From NCBI GenBank assembly GCA_963814905.1, contig CAWFEM010000012.1, forward strand, positions 276,766 to 340,765: 64,000 nucleotides of DNA. The letters run 5' to 3'. Both the position numbers and the translations under genes were made by a program. Positions within the stretch are counted from its first letter, which is position 1. Every line of letters begins with the position of its first letter. This stretch comes from DASWJZ01 sp963814905. GTDB lineage: Bacteria > Pseudomonadota > Alphaproteobacteria > Rhizobiales > Afifellaceae. The notes under the pieces are model-generated. The model worked only from the letters and a program-made list of their open reading frames with translations. It did not search any database and had not been told where the DNA came from. Of this stretch, positions 17,219 to 25,193 are shown in pieces.

Positions 17219-17283
17219 GTTGCGACGGGCTTCGCGACCACCGGTGGCGTGCTGCATCGTGGCGAATGCGCTAGAGGGGGTGA

Positions 17284-18042
17284 ATGATTCCTTTCGCCAG
17301 AATTATCGGCGCGGCTGCGCTCCTTGTCTTCACCCTTGCGCCGGCGGGCGCCGAGTGCCGCAGCGAGCGGTTCGAGGGCGCGGCCTACACGGTCTGCAGC
17401 TTCGACCTCGCCAAGGACGACCTCAGGCTCTTCTGGAGGGACGGCGACGGCAGGCCCTACAACACCTTCGACGGGCTCGCGGCCGCGCTGAAGGCGGAGG
17501 GGCTGACACTCTCCTTCGCCATCAACGGCGGCATGTACGGCGAGAGCTTCATGCCGACCGGGCTCTATGTCGAAGGCGGCAAGACGCTGGTCGAGGCGAA
17601 TACGAAGACCGTCCCGGGCTCCGGCGCGCAGGTGCCGAACTTCTACAAGAAGCCGAACGGCGTCTTCTTCCTCGGCGGCGGCAAGGCCGGCGTGATGGAG
17701 ACGGAGGCGTTCCTGCAGGCGAAACCGAAGGCCGCCTTCGCCACGCAGTCGGGACCGATGCTCGTCGTCGACGGCAAGCTGCACCCGGCCTTCATCGAGG
17801 GGTCGACTGACTTGAAGCCGCGCGATGGGGTGTGCGTCGCGGGCAGCAATGTGCATTTCGCGATCAGCGAGGGGCGCGTGAATTTTTACGACTTCGCGCG
17901 CCTCTTCCGCGACAAGCTCGGCTGCAAGGACGCGCTCTTCCTCGACGGCGGCTCGGCGCCCGGGCTCTACGCGCCGGAGCTTGGCCGCGACGACGCGCCC
18001 GGCCACGGCGGTTACGGGCCGATCGTGGGCGCGGTCGAGTAG
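17284..18042 (+). CDS. secreted phosphodiester glycosidase family protein (NAGPA/DUF2233)
   Basis: The 252-residue product has a signal peptide (MIPFARIIGAAALLVFTLAP, cleavage near AGA). The NAGPA-type core is visible: SFAINGGMYGESFMPTGLYV (residues 78-97), VFFLGGGKAGV, ATQSGPMLVVDG (near 155) and CKDALFLDGGSAPGLYAPE (near 217). The NGGMY, QSGPML and LDGG motifs define the family, named for a mammalian enzyme that removes GlcNAc from phosphodiesters. Bacterial members probably act on envelope or exopolysaccharide material. GAGGGGG precedes the start. Confidence 0.9.
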   Translation: MIPFARIIGAAALLVFTLAPAGAECRSERFEGAAYTVCSFDLAKDDLRLFWRDGDGRPYNTFDGLAAALKAEGLTLSFAINGGMYGESFMPTGLYVEGGKTLVEANTKTVPGSGAQVPNFYKKPNGVFFLGGGKAGVMETEAFLQAKPKAAFATQSGPMLVVDGKLHPAFIEGSTDLKPRDGVCVAGSNVHFAISEGRVNFYDFARLFRDKLGCKDALFLDGGSAPGLYAPELGRDDAPGHGGYGPIVGAVE

Positions 18043-18143
18043 AGGCGTAAGCCGCTTTCCGAACCGAACTCGACCTGCTGCATACTTCGTCCCGGGCGCG
18101 CACGGGGAAGCTGCGTCGCCGACAAAAACGGGAGGAGACATCA

Positions 18144-19544
18144 ATGACAATAAGGCCCGACCCGACGTTTCACGCGACGGCGAAGCTTGCGATGCAGGCG
18201 CCGGTGGAGAATTTCGCCTATACGCTGATGCTCAGCCCGGATTTTTCGCAACCGGATGCGCTCGCCGTCGTGGACGTCAATCCGAAGTCCAAGACCTACG
18301 CGAAGATCGTCCATACGGTGACGATGCCCAACAAGGGCGACGAGTTCCATCATTTCGGCTGGAACGCCTGCTCGTCGGCACTGTCGCCGTTGTCCGGCCA
18401 CGCCTTTCTGGAGCGGCGCTACCTCATCATCCCGGGCATCCGCTCCTCCCGCATCTATGTCGTGGATACGAAGGACGGGCCGACCAAGGCCAAGATCCAC
18501 AAGGTGATCGAGCCTGAGGAGGTCTTCAAGAAGACCGGCTACTCACGCCCGCACACCATCCATTGCGGGCCGGAGGGCATCTATGTCTCCACGCTCGGTG
18601 GCGGCGGACCCGACGGCACCGACGGGCCGCCGGGCATCTTCATCATGGATTGCGAGACGTTCGACGTGATCGGACGCTACGAGATGGATCGCGGTCCACA
18701 GGACAAGCACTACGATTTCTGGTGGAACCTTCCGCGCGACTACATGGTGTCGAGCGAATGGGCGCTGCCACCGCAATTTGAGAACGGCATCGTGCCGGAG
18801 GACCTGCTCTCCAACAAATACGGCCACCGCATCCATTTCTGGGACCTGCACGCGCGCAAGAACGTGCAGACGATCGATCTCGGTGCCAATCACCAGATGG
18901 CGCTTGAGGTGCGGCCGGCACACGATCCGATCAAGGAATACGGGTTCCTCGGCGTGGTCGTCGATACGACGAACCTGGAGGGATCGATCTGGACCTGGTG
19001 GCGCGAAGGCGGGAAGTTCCACTGCAAGAAGACGGCGACGATCCTGCCGGAGCCGGCGGAGAAAGATCTGCTTCCGCCGCTCTTGCAAGGCTTCGGCGCC
19101 GTGCCGCCGCTCGTCACCGACATCGACCTGTCATTGGACGACCGGCACCTCTACGTCTCCTGCTGGGGAACGGGAGAGATGCGCCAGTACGACGTATCCG
19201 ACCCGATGAAGCCGACGCTTGCCGGCTCGGTCCATATCGGCGGGATCGCGCGCAGGACCAAGCATCCGAACGGCAAGACCTATGCCGGCGGGCCGCAGAT
19301 GGTGGAAATCTCCCGCGACGGGAAGCGCGTCTACTGGACCAACTCGCTCTACTCGACCTGGGACGACCAGTTCTATCCGGACGGCGTGCCGGGCGCGATG
19401 GTCAAGGCCGATGTCGGGACCAACGGCGGGCTGACGCTCGACAAGAATTTCTGGGTCGAGTTCCCGAAGGGCTATCGCTCGCACCAGATCCGGCTGGAGG
19501 GTGGAGACTGTTCGACAGACAGCTTCTGCTATCCGTCGGTCTGA
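18144..19544 (+). CDS. SBP56 family protein (selenium-binding / methanethiol oxidase-like)
   Basis: The 466-residue product is full length for the SBP56 family, a seven-bladed propeller. Characteristic segments are FHHFGWNACSSAL (Cys near residue 76), LIIPGIRSSRIYVVD, KPHT-like RPHTIHCGPEGIYVSTLG (near 136), SSEWALPPQFENG and GGPQMVEISRDGKRVYWTNSLY. Members include human SELENBP1 and Hyphomicrobium MtoX, copper-dependent methanethiol oxidases that make formaldehyde, H2S and H2O2. His and Cys ligands are kept. There is no signal peptide here, unlike secreted MtoX, so the location may differ. GGGAGGAG precedes the ATG. A membrane protein gene follows after 3 bases. Confidence 0.9.
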   Translation: MTIRPDPTFHATAKLAMQAPVENFAYTLMLSPDFSQPDALAVVDVNPKSKTYAKIVHTVTMPNKGDEFHHFGWNACSSALSPLSGHAFLERRYLIIPGIRSSRIYVVDTKDGPTKAKIHKVIEPEEVFKKTGYSRPHTIHCGPEGIYVSTLGGGGPDGTDGPPGIFIMDCETFDVIGRYEMDRGPQDKHYDFWWNLPRDYMVSSEWALPPQFENGIVPEDLLSNKYGHRIHFWDLHARKNVQTIDLGANHQMALEVRPAHDPIKEYGFLGVVVDTTNLEGSIWTWWREGGKFHCKKTATILPEPAEKDLLPPLLQGFGAVPPLVTDIDLSLDDRHLYVSCWGTGEMRQYDVSDPMKPTLAGSVHIGGIARRTKHPNGKTYAGGPQMVEISRDGKRVYWTNSLYSTWDDQFYPDGVPGAMVKADVGTNGGLTLDKNFWVEFPKGYRSHQIRLEGGDCSTDSFCYPSV

Positions 19545-19547
19545 CCT

Positions 19548-20213
19548 TTGGGCGTAGCATTCTCGGGCGCGGCCGGCCTCTGGCTGGCCGTGCTCGCGTC
19601 CGGGCTCTACCACGGCGTCAATCCGGGCATGGGGTGGCCGCTGGCGGTTTCCGCCGCATTGATGGGCAAGGGCCGCCGCGATCTTTTTCCGGCGCTCGGT
19701 GCGCTCGCCGCGGGACATTTCATCGCCATGGCGGGCATCCTGCTGCCCTTCGCGATGATGACGGCGCTCCTCGACTGGCAGCGCCAGATCAGGGTCGGCG
19801 CGGGGCTGCTTGTCGTCGCGTTCGGCCTGTTCCTCCTCATACGCAACCGTCACCCGCGCTTCCTCGCGCGCATCCCGCCGTCGCGGATCGCGCTCTGGTC
19901 GTTCCTCGCGGCGACAGCACATGGCGCGGGCCTGATGCTGGTACCGATCTATCTCGGGCTATGTACCACGCAGGACCTTGGGGCGGGCCATCGCGCGGCG
20001 GGCGAGCTCATGAACGGAACGCTCGGCGTCGCCCTCGCAGTGGCGGTCGTCCACACCGGAGCGATGGTCACAGCCGGGGGCGCAATGGCCTATGCGGTGT
20101 ATCGATGGCTGGGCCTGACCTTCCTGTCGAAGAGCTGGTTCAATCTCGACCGGGTGTGGGCGGCGAGCCTGGTGCTTGTGGGTGGAATCTCTTTGTTGAG
20201 CGTATTCCTTTGA
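19548..20213 (+). CDS. multi-pass membrane protein paired with the SBP56 gene
   Basis: The 221-residue product has about six membrane helices. It starts at a TTG only 3 bases after the SBP56 stop, which implies coupling; I find no ATG earlier than the conserved core. Likely functional residues are in SGLYHGVNPGMGWPLAVSAA (residues 19-38), GHFIAMAGI (near 56), ATAHGAGLMLVPIYLGLC (near 123) and VVHTGAMVTAGG (near 165). Four helices thus carry a His, a pattern that suggests metal handling. No family with a known role is recognised; copper delivery or export for SBP56 is only a guess. Confidence 0.75.
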   Translation: MGVAFSGAAGLWLAVLASGLYHGVNPGMGWPLAVSAALMGKGRRDLFPALGALAAGHFIAMAGILLPFAMMTALLDWQRQIRVGAGLLVVAFGLFLLIRNRHPRFLARIPPSRIALWSFLAATAHGAGLMLVPIYLGLCTTQDLGAGHRAAGELMNGTLGVALAVAVVHTGAMVTAGGAMAYAVYRWLGLTFLSKSWFNLDRVWAASLVLVGGISLLSVFL

Positions 20214-20234
20214 CGGCGACGGGCGCGCGCCGGC

Positions 20235-20945
20235 TCAGGCTGCCTTGGCGTGAGGTGCCGGCGCGATGCCGAGCAGGTCGGCGAGGGCGGTCTCGCCTCG
20301 CGTGGTGACGATCACCGCGCGGCTGTCGCGGGCACGGGTGAGCCAGCCGTCGTCGAGCATATGGCGGGCAAGCGCCGCGCCTGTGTGACCGGCGAGATGG
20401 AAGCGCCGCTCGCTCCAGTCGAGACACGGCCGGCAGAAGGCGCGGCGGTTTTTCCTGCGCGTTTCGAGATCGATGCCGAGCCCATCGAAGAATGCGAAGC
20501 CCGCCTTCGTGACCTCGCCGCCTTCGTCGTCGAGCAGCACCAGGCCGCGCTCCGTCAATGCGTCGGCGATGGCGACGCCAATCCTGCCGGCGAGGTGGTC
20601 GTAGCAGAAGCGCGCCTCGCGCATGGCGGCATCGGGGCCGCGGATCGGCCGATAGCGCGGCGGCGTCTCGATCGCCGCGACCGCGCCGATCAATTCCAGC
20701 ATCTGCGCCACCAGCGGCGAAGCAATGCGGAAGTAGCGGTGGCGGCCCTGCTTCACGACGGCGAGGAGCCTGGTCTCGGTCAGGCGGCGGAGATGCTCGC
20801 TCGCGGTCTGCGGCGACACGCGGGCGAAATAGGCGAGCTCGCCGGCGGTTCGCGCGCGGCCGTCCATCAGGGCGACCAGGATCGCCGCGCGCGCCGGATC
20901 GCCGACGAGCGCGCCGATCTCGGCGATGTCGATGTTGCTGCTCAT
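20235..20945 (-). CDS. ArsR-type winged-helix regulator
   Basis: The 236-residue product starts MSSNIDIAEIGALVGDPARA. Residues 5-95 form the ArsR winged helix (ARAAILVALMDG, then ELAYFARVSPQTASEHLRRL as recognition helix and VKQGRHRYFRIAS as wing). The C-terminal 130 residues contain CYDHLAGRIGVAIADAL and ARRKNRRAFCRPCLDW-like Cys residues. This two-part layout is common in alphaproteobacterial ArsR proteins of unknown signal. It is convergent with the SBP56 operon by 22 bases. A longer in-frame start at 21104 is rejected because it overlaps the DUF1127 gene. Confidence 0.88.
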   Translation of the reverse strand: MSSNIDIAEIGALVGDPARAAILVALMDGRARTAGELAYFARVSPQTASEHLRRLTETRLLAVVKQGRHRYFRIASPLVAQMLELIGAVAAIETPPRYRPIRGPDAAMREARFCYDHLAGRIGVAIADALTERGLVLLDDEGGEVTKAGFAFFDGLGIDLETRRKNRRAFCRPCLDWSERRFHLAGHTGAALARHMLDDGWLTRARDSRAVIVTTRGETALADLLGIAPAPHAKAA

Positions 20946-21073
20946 GTCGACAGCGTAGGCGAGCGCGCGGTGGCTGCAACCGGATTCGGTTCGTTCGTGA
21001 GCGAAGCGTTCACGGGTGCGGGCGCGGTGCTGCTCCTTATGTTTAGGGCAGAAAATGCCGCCGAGGAGCAACA

Positions 21074-21472
21074 ATGCCCGAGCAAAGCCTTCCCCGCATC
21101 GCAAGCCGCGTCGTCGACGCGCTGGCGCTGTGGGCGTCTCGTGCCCGCGAACGCCGCGCGCTTGCTAGCCTGGACGATCATCTCCTGAAGGACGTCGGGC
21201 TCGACAGGACAGAAGCGATTGCCGAAGCCGAGCTGCCACCGTGGCGCGGCGGCGCCCGACGCGAACACGAGCGGCGTGTCCGCGACGTGATTACGGGCCA
21301 ATCGCGGGCGCTGCCGAGTAGCGTTTTGTGGCGACGTATATCGGCGGGGTCGGCTTTGCGCGACGGAGGCGCGGCGCGCGCTCAATCAGCGCCGAGTCGC
21401 CGAATTCGTGATTGCGGTAGGCGCGCGCCTCGGCCGCGGCGGCCATGTCGCGCAGCACATCGTCATCGGTGA
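21074..21472 (+). CDS. DUF1127 protein with long C-terminal extension
   Basis: Residues 15-60 hold the DUF1127 (YjiS-like) motif, with RERRALASLDDHLLKDVGL. Such proteins are normally 45-90 residues and end soon after a W-R segment, here PPWRGG. This frame continues to 132 residues with a low-complexity Arg/Ala tail. The last 182 bases are antisense to the 3' end of the QueA-like gene, so the native stop seems lost or shifted. In other alphaproteobacteria DUF1127 proteins affect RNA turnover and stress physiology. Confidence 0.75.
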   Translation: MPEQSLPRIASRVVDALALWASRARERRALASLDDHLLKDVGLDRTEAIAEAELPPWRGGARREHERRVRDVITGQSRALPSSVLWRRISAGSALRDGGAARAQSAPSRRIRDCGRRAPRPRRPCRAAHRHR

Positions 21473-22391
21473 AGGCGCGGAGCAGCTCGAAATGGCTTTC
21501 GCCAGGCGCGTGCATGCCGGAGACGATGGCGTCGCAAATGCGAAGCGGCGTCTCGCGGCCGATCAGCCCGGTTGCAACGCCTTCGCCGATGCGGACGCCA
21601 CCGCGGCAGAGGCCGGCGGCTTCAAGCGCCCTGACGGTCGTCGTGCCGATGGCGATGACACGCCCGCCCGCGGCCGTTGTTCGCGCGACGGCCTGCGCGG
21701 TCGTGGCCGGGATGACGTAGGGCTCGTCGAAGGGGAGGCGGCGGTCGAGCGCGGCGTCGCCGGTTGAGGAGATGCCGGCGGCGAGCGTCAGCGTGGCGAA
21801 GCCGATCCCGCGCTCGCGGAATTGGCAAAGGATCCGCCAGTCGAGCGCGAAGCCGGCCGATGGCGCTTCGAAGGCGACCGGGCGGGCCGCGTAGCCGGTC
21901 CAGACATCCCAGAGCTTCAGCGGCGCCGGCACGTGCGCGTATTGGATCGGCCGCCCGTGCCGCGCGATCCCCGCCCATATCTCGTCGGCGGCGCCGGCGA
22001 ACCGGATGGCGACGAGGCGGGACTCAAGCACGCGCTCCACCGTCGCAGCCAGAGACCCGAGCGAGAGCGTGTCGCCGCGCGCAAACGACGGGGGAGGGGG
22101 ACGATCCTCGGTACGCATGCGGTGATCGCCTGCGCCGAACACAACGGCGACGAAACGCGTCGGGTCGCCCAGCGACTGCCACGCCGCGAGGCGAAGCTCG
22201 ATCGGCGCGCCGCTTGCCGCATGCATGCCGCACAGGCTCGCCGGCAGCGTCGCGGCGTCGTTGGCGACGACGAGGTCGCCGGGGTTGAGAAGCTCCGGCA
22301 GATCGTGCCGCACGGCGTGACGGATCGCACCGCCCGCCGTGACGACAAGCAGCTTCGGCGCGCGTCTCCCGGGCCGGTCGGCGGGGATCAT
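21291..22391 (-). CDS. QueA-like S-adenosylmethionine:tRNA ribosyltransferase-isomerase homologue
   Basis: The 366-residue product shows the QueA fold in order: DLVVANDAATLPASL near residue 39, RHGRPIQYAHV near 145, PSAGFALDW-type loop near 180 and CDAIVSGMHAPGESHFELLRAF near 290. True QueA uses SAM to build epoxyqueuosine in tRNA. This copy is divergent (for example GMHAPGESH for the usual GLHLPGST) and belongs to a paralogous group seen next to SDR genes. It starts inside the SDR stop (ATGA) and so is in the SoxR-controlled unit. A canonical queA may exist elsewhere; this role is uncertain. Confidence 0.8.
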   Translation of the reverse strand: MIPADRPGRRAPKLLVVTAGGAIRHAVRHDLPELLNPGDLVVANDAATLPASLCGMHAASGAPIELRLAAWQSLGDPTRFVAVVFGAGDHRMRTEDRPPPPSFARGDTLSLGSLAATVERVLESRLVAIRFAGAADEIWAGIARHGRPIQYAHVPAPLKLWDVWTGYAARPVAFEAPSAGFALDWRILCQFRERGIGFATLTLAAGISSTGDAALDRRLPFDEPYVIPATTAQAVARTTAAGGRVIAIGTTTVRALEAAGLCRGGVRIGEGVATGLIGRETPLRICDAIVSGMHAPGESHFELLRAFTDDDVLRDMAAAAEARAYRNHEFGDSALIERAPRLRRAKPTPPIYVATKRYSAAPAIGP

Positions 22392-23101
22392 GCGGTCTCC
22401 GGCGAGAGCGCCGGCTGTGCCGGCAAGTGCGTTGCGATCGCCTCGATCAGCTCCGCGGCGGAGACTTCCGGACGCTTCAGCGTCGCGGGATCGGCATCGG
22501 GAACGGCGAGCGCATGGAGCGGCGTGTCCATGTCACCGGGGTCGATCGAGAGAAAGCGCACGCCTTCCGCGCCGAGTTCCTCCGCCCAGATCGCCGTCAT
22601 GTGGCGGAGCGCCGCCTTGCTCGCACCGTAAGCGCCCCAGCCGGCATAGGCGTTAACCGCAGCGTCGCTGGAAATGTTGAGCACGACCGCGCCGCGTCCC
22701 TCGCGCGCGGAGGCCGCGAGCGCGCCAAGCAGCGCCTTGGTCAGCCGGAAGGGCGCGATGACGTTGATCTGCAGCGCCTCGGCGAAATCCTCGCAGGCGG
22801 TGTCGGCGAGCGGCGCGAGCGGCACCGGGCCGAGGCTCGACGCATTGTTGATCAGGACATCGAGCCCGCCGAGGCCGCCGCTTATCTGCAGCGCGATCGG
22901 ATAGATCGCGTCCTTGTCGCCGATGTCGGCGACGATGCCGTGGGCGCCGCTCGCGCGGATCGTGCGCTGGACCAATTCCGCCGTGCGCGCGACGAAGGCG
23001 ACGCGTGCGCCGCGTGCGGCGAATTGCTGCACGAGCGCCAGCCCGAGACCCGAGGTTCCACCGGTGATCGCGACGCGGAGGCCACGCAGATTTTTGCGCA
23101 T
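22388..23101 (-). CDS. SDR family oxidoreductase, SoxR-controlled
   Basis: The 237-residue product starts MRKNLRGLRVAITGGTSGLG. The cofactor motif is GGTSGLGLA (residues 14-22), NNAS near 88, the catalytic Ser in LNISSDAAV near 139 and the YGASK pair near 155-159. The start at 23101 lies just 30 bases after the -10 of a 19-bp-spaced SoxR promoter. The gene overlaps the QueA-like gene by 4 bases. Substrate unknown; the setting implies a response to redox-cycling compounds. Confidence 0.9.
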   Translation of the reverse strand: MRKNLRGLRVAITGGTSGLGLALVQQFAARGARVAFVARTAELVQRTIRASGAHGIVADIGDKDAIYPIALQISGGLGGLDVLINNASSLGPVPLAPLADTACEDFAEALQINVIAPFRLTKALLGALAASAREGRGAVVLNISSDAAVNAYAGWGAYGASKAALRHMTAIWAEELGAEGVRFLSIDPGDMDTPLHALAVPDADPATLKRPEVSAAELIEAIATHLPAQPALSPETA

Positions 23102-23130
23102 ATCGAAGCTCCATCGTTTAAGGAGCTCGC

Positions 23131-23161
23131 TTGCTACAAGTTCAAGTGAACTTGAAGTCAA
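23131..23161 (-). promoter_or_regulatory. SoxR operator and promoter of the SDR/QueA-like operon
   Basis: On the minus strand TTGACT (23161-23156) and TAGCAA (23136-23131) are separated by 19 bases, the overlong spacing that MerR-family activators correct. The spacer carries the palindrome TTCAAGTGAACTTGAA at 23141-23156, matching the SoxR box CCTCAAG...CTTGAGG in its core. The soxR gene starts 26 bases away on the other strand. Confidence 0.88.
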
Positions 23162-23186
23162 GAGGAAATCGTGCTTGTCTCCCGGC

Positions 23187-23621
23187 ATGGATACGGTGCT
23201 CACGATCAACGAGGTTTCGCGCCGCAGCGGCGTCGCCTCTTCGGCGCTGCGCTTCTACGAGGAGAGGGGGCTGATCACGTCGGAGCGCGCCGGCTCCGGG
23301 CACAGGCGCTATCCGCGCTCGGCATTGAGGCGCATCGCCTTCATCGTCTTCGCGCAGAAGGTGGGGCTGACGCTTGAGGAGATCGGCGCGGAGCTAGCGA
23401 AGCTGCCGCCCGACCGCGTGCCGACGCGGCGCGACTGGGCGAAGCTATCCGGCGGCTGGACGGCGAAGATCGATCGCCGCATCGAGGAACTTCAGCGCCT
23501 CCGCGCGGGGCTCACCGAATGCATTGGATGCGGCTGCCTTTCGATCGACCGCTGCAAGCTCGCCAATCCCGCCGACCATGCAGCGCGCATGGGGCCGGGG
23601 CCGCGATACTGGATGGGATGA
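23187..23621 (+). CDS. soxR: redox-sensitive transcriptional activator SoxR
   Basis: The 144-residue MerR-family protein starts MDTVLTINEVSRRSGVASSA, with the HTH at residues 5-25 and the wing after it. The 2Fe-2S motif ECIGCGCLSIDRC at residues 111-123 is the SoxR hallmark (C-x2-C-x-C-x5-C). Outside enterics SoxR usually senses redox-cycling metabolites and controls small sets of oxidoreductases and pumps. Here the only neighbour with a SoxR-type promoter is the divergent SDR/QueA-like operon. Confidence 0.95.
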   Translation: MDTVLTINEVSRRSGVASSALRFYEERGLITSERAGSGHRRYPRSALRRIAFIVFAQKVGLTLEEIGAELAKLPPDRVPTRRDWAKLSGGWTAKIDRRIEELQRLRAGLTECIGCGCLSIDRCKLANPADHAARMGPGPRYWMG

Positions 23622-23705
23622 GGAGGGTGGGGCCGAACCTCCTCGCCGCACAAATGAAAAGCGGCGCCGAAGCGCCGCTCTTGAAACCAGAATTGGAAGC
23701 TTCGC

Positions 23706-24194
23706 CTATTCGGCGGCGGCCTCGGCCGGGGCTTCCGCTGCCGCTGCGGCGCGGGCTGCTTCCTTCTCAGCCTCGGCGGCGGCGCGCTCCGCGGCAGCCT
23801 GCGCGCGCATGTCCTCGTTCAGACGCTTGGCGCGGACGTTCGAGGCCTCGCCGATACGCGCCGACTTTCCGCGCCGGCCACGCAGATAATAGAGCTTGGC
23901 GCGGCGGACCTTGCCGCGGCGCACCACCTCGACCTTCTCCACCATCGGCGAATAGACCGGGAAGACGCGCTCCACGCCCTCACCGTAGGAAATCTTGCGC
24001 ACGGTGAAGCTCTCGTTGAGCCCGCCGCCGGAGCGGCCGATGACAACGCCCTCGTAGGCCTGGAGGCGGGTGCGGGCGCCTTCCGTGACGCGCACGTGGA
24101 CGCGCACCGTGTCGCCGGCCTCGAAGGCCGGCAGGGTGCGCTTCGCGGAGATGCTGGCGATCTCCGCCTGCTCAATCTGTTGTACGAGGTTCAT
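23706..24194 (-). CDS. rplS: 50S ribosomal protein L19 with extended tail
   Basis: L19 sits at the 30S/50S interface. The 162-residue product starts MNLVQQIEQAEIASISAKRT and has GDTVRVHVRVTEG, RLQAYEGVVIGRSGGG and RRAKLYYLRGRRGKSARI. The family core ends near residue 125; the last 37 residues are an Ala/Glu-rich tail (ERAAAEAEKEAARAAAAAEA). The order rpsP-rimM-trmD-rplS is the normal operon, here with one extra gene. A frame running further upstream has no support. Confidence 0.97.
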   Translation of the reverse strand: MNLVQQIEQAEIASISAKRTLPAFEAGDTVRVHVRVTEGARTRLQAYEGVVIGRSGGGLNESFTVRKISYGEGVERVFPVYSPMVEKVEVVRRGKVRRAKLYYLRGRRGKSARIGEASNVRAKRLNEDMRAQAAAERAAAEAEKEAARAAAAAEAPAEAAAE

Positions 24195-24360
24195 TGCCTT
24201 TTTCCTTGCCCGATGCGCAATCGACCCGGCGCCGTGACGGGGCGCGCATCCTGATCTCATCGCTTGGAGTTGGCGGGCATATACACATTCAAGCGCCGGC
24301 TGTCGATGGCCCGGAGGGCGGAAAAAGGCGGCGGCCGGCGGGTTTCGGCGGTGCGGGCTC

Positions 24361-25063
24361 TCAGGGTTTACCCGCGTCGCGCCTCGCCCAGAGGTCGGGG
24401 CGGCGCTCGCGGGTGAGGCGTTCCGCCTCCGCGCGCCGCCACTTCGCAATCTCGCCGTGATGGCCGGAATTCAGCACCTCGGGGATCGCTCGGCCCTCAA
24501 AATCCTGCGGACGGGTGTAGTGCGGGTATTCCAGAAGCCCCGCCTCGAAGCTTTCCTCGGCACCCGAATCCGCCGCGCCCATGACGCCGGGAAGGAGGCG
24601 CACGCAGGCGTCGATCAGCGCCATCGCCGCGATCTCGCCGCCGGAGAGCACGTAGTCGCCGACCGAAATCTCCTCCAGCCGGCGCGCCTCGATCACGCGC
24701 TCGTCGACGCCCTCGAACCGCCCGCAAACGACGAGGGCGCCGGGGCCGGCGGCGAGCGTCTTCACGCGCGCCTGGTCGAGCGGTTTTCCGCGCGGGCTCA
24801 TAAAAAGGCGGGGGCGGTCGTCGTCCGGCGCCGGAGGCCGCGTCGATGGCATTGGCGAGAACGTCGGCGCGGAGAACCATGCCGGCGCCGCCGCCCGCCG
24901 GCGTGTCGTCGACCGCGCGATGCGCGCCGATGCCATGCTCGCGGATGTTCCGCGTCTCAAGCGACCAGGTGCCGGCGCCAAGCGCCTTACCGGAGAGGCT
25001 CACGCCGAGCGGCCCGGGAAACATCTCCGGGTAGAGGGTGAGGATCGTGGCGCGGAAGGTCAT
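24361..25063 (-). pseudogene. trmD: tRNA (guanine-N1)-methyltransferase, reading frame broken by one extra base
   Basis: TrmD methylates G37 of tRNAs and is usually essential. The N-terminal 76 codons (from MTFRATILTLYPEMFPG at 25063 to MVLRADVLANAIDAAS) are in one frame. The rest (APDDDRPRLFMSPRGKPLDQ, VVCGRFEGVDERVIE, SVGDYVLSGGEIAAM, the SAM-binding trefoil knot) is in another, ending at 24361. The switch is needed within about 24826-24838, in GGCCTCCGGCGCCGG on the coding strand. One extra base (or two missing) explains it. Joined, the protein would be about 234 residues, normal length. Because both halves are well kept, an assembly indel is more likely than real loss, but this sequence does not encode an intact TrmD. 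Confidence 0.9.
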
Positions 25064-25079
25064 GCCGAGCGCGACCAAA

Positions 25080-25102
25080 CCCTCCCCCCTTGCGGGGGAG
25101 GG
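25080..25102. repeat. GC-rich inverted repeat between monooxygenase gene and trmD
   Basis: CCCTCCCCC and GGGGGAGGG arms surround a short TTGC loop. Similar CCCTCTCCCC/GGGGAGAG units are found at 26062-26080 and 38521-38546. This looks like a small repeat family; it lies in the 130-base gap of the ribosomal operon. Confidence 0.6.
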
Positions 25103-25193
25103 CAGGGAGGGGGGAAAGCCACGCCGCGGCCTTCACGCTTCCCCCACTCCCGACCCCTCCCGCCAAGGTCGAGTGGAGACGCGCGCTTCGTGG

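Larger units (their letters stand above)
16869..17283. other. intergenic region between leuC and the glycosidase gene
   Basis: This 415-base divergent region has no convincing gene. On the minus strand TTGAGG (17125-17120), 17 bases and TATATA (17102-17097) form a good sigma-70 promoter for leuC, leaving a leader of about 220 nt. Just before leuC is a small hairpin (CCGCT/AGCGG). A short ORF opening at 17089 on that transcript has no run of Leu codons. The part at 17168-17218 is a dispersed repeat. Confidence 0.6.
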
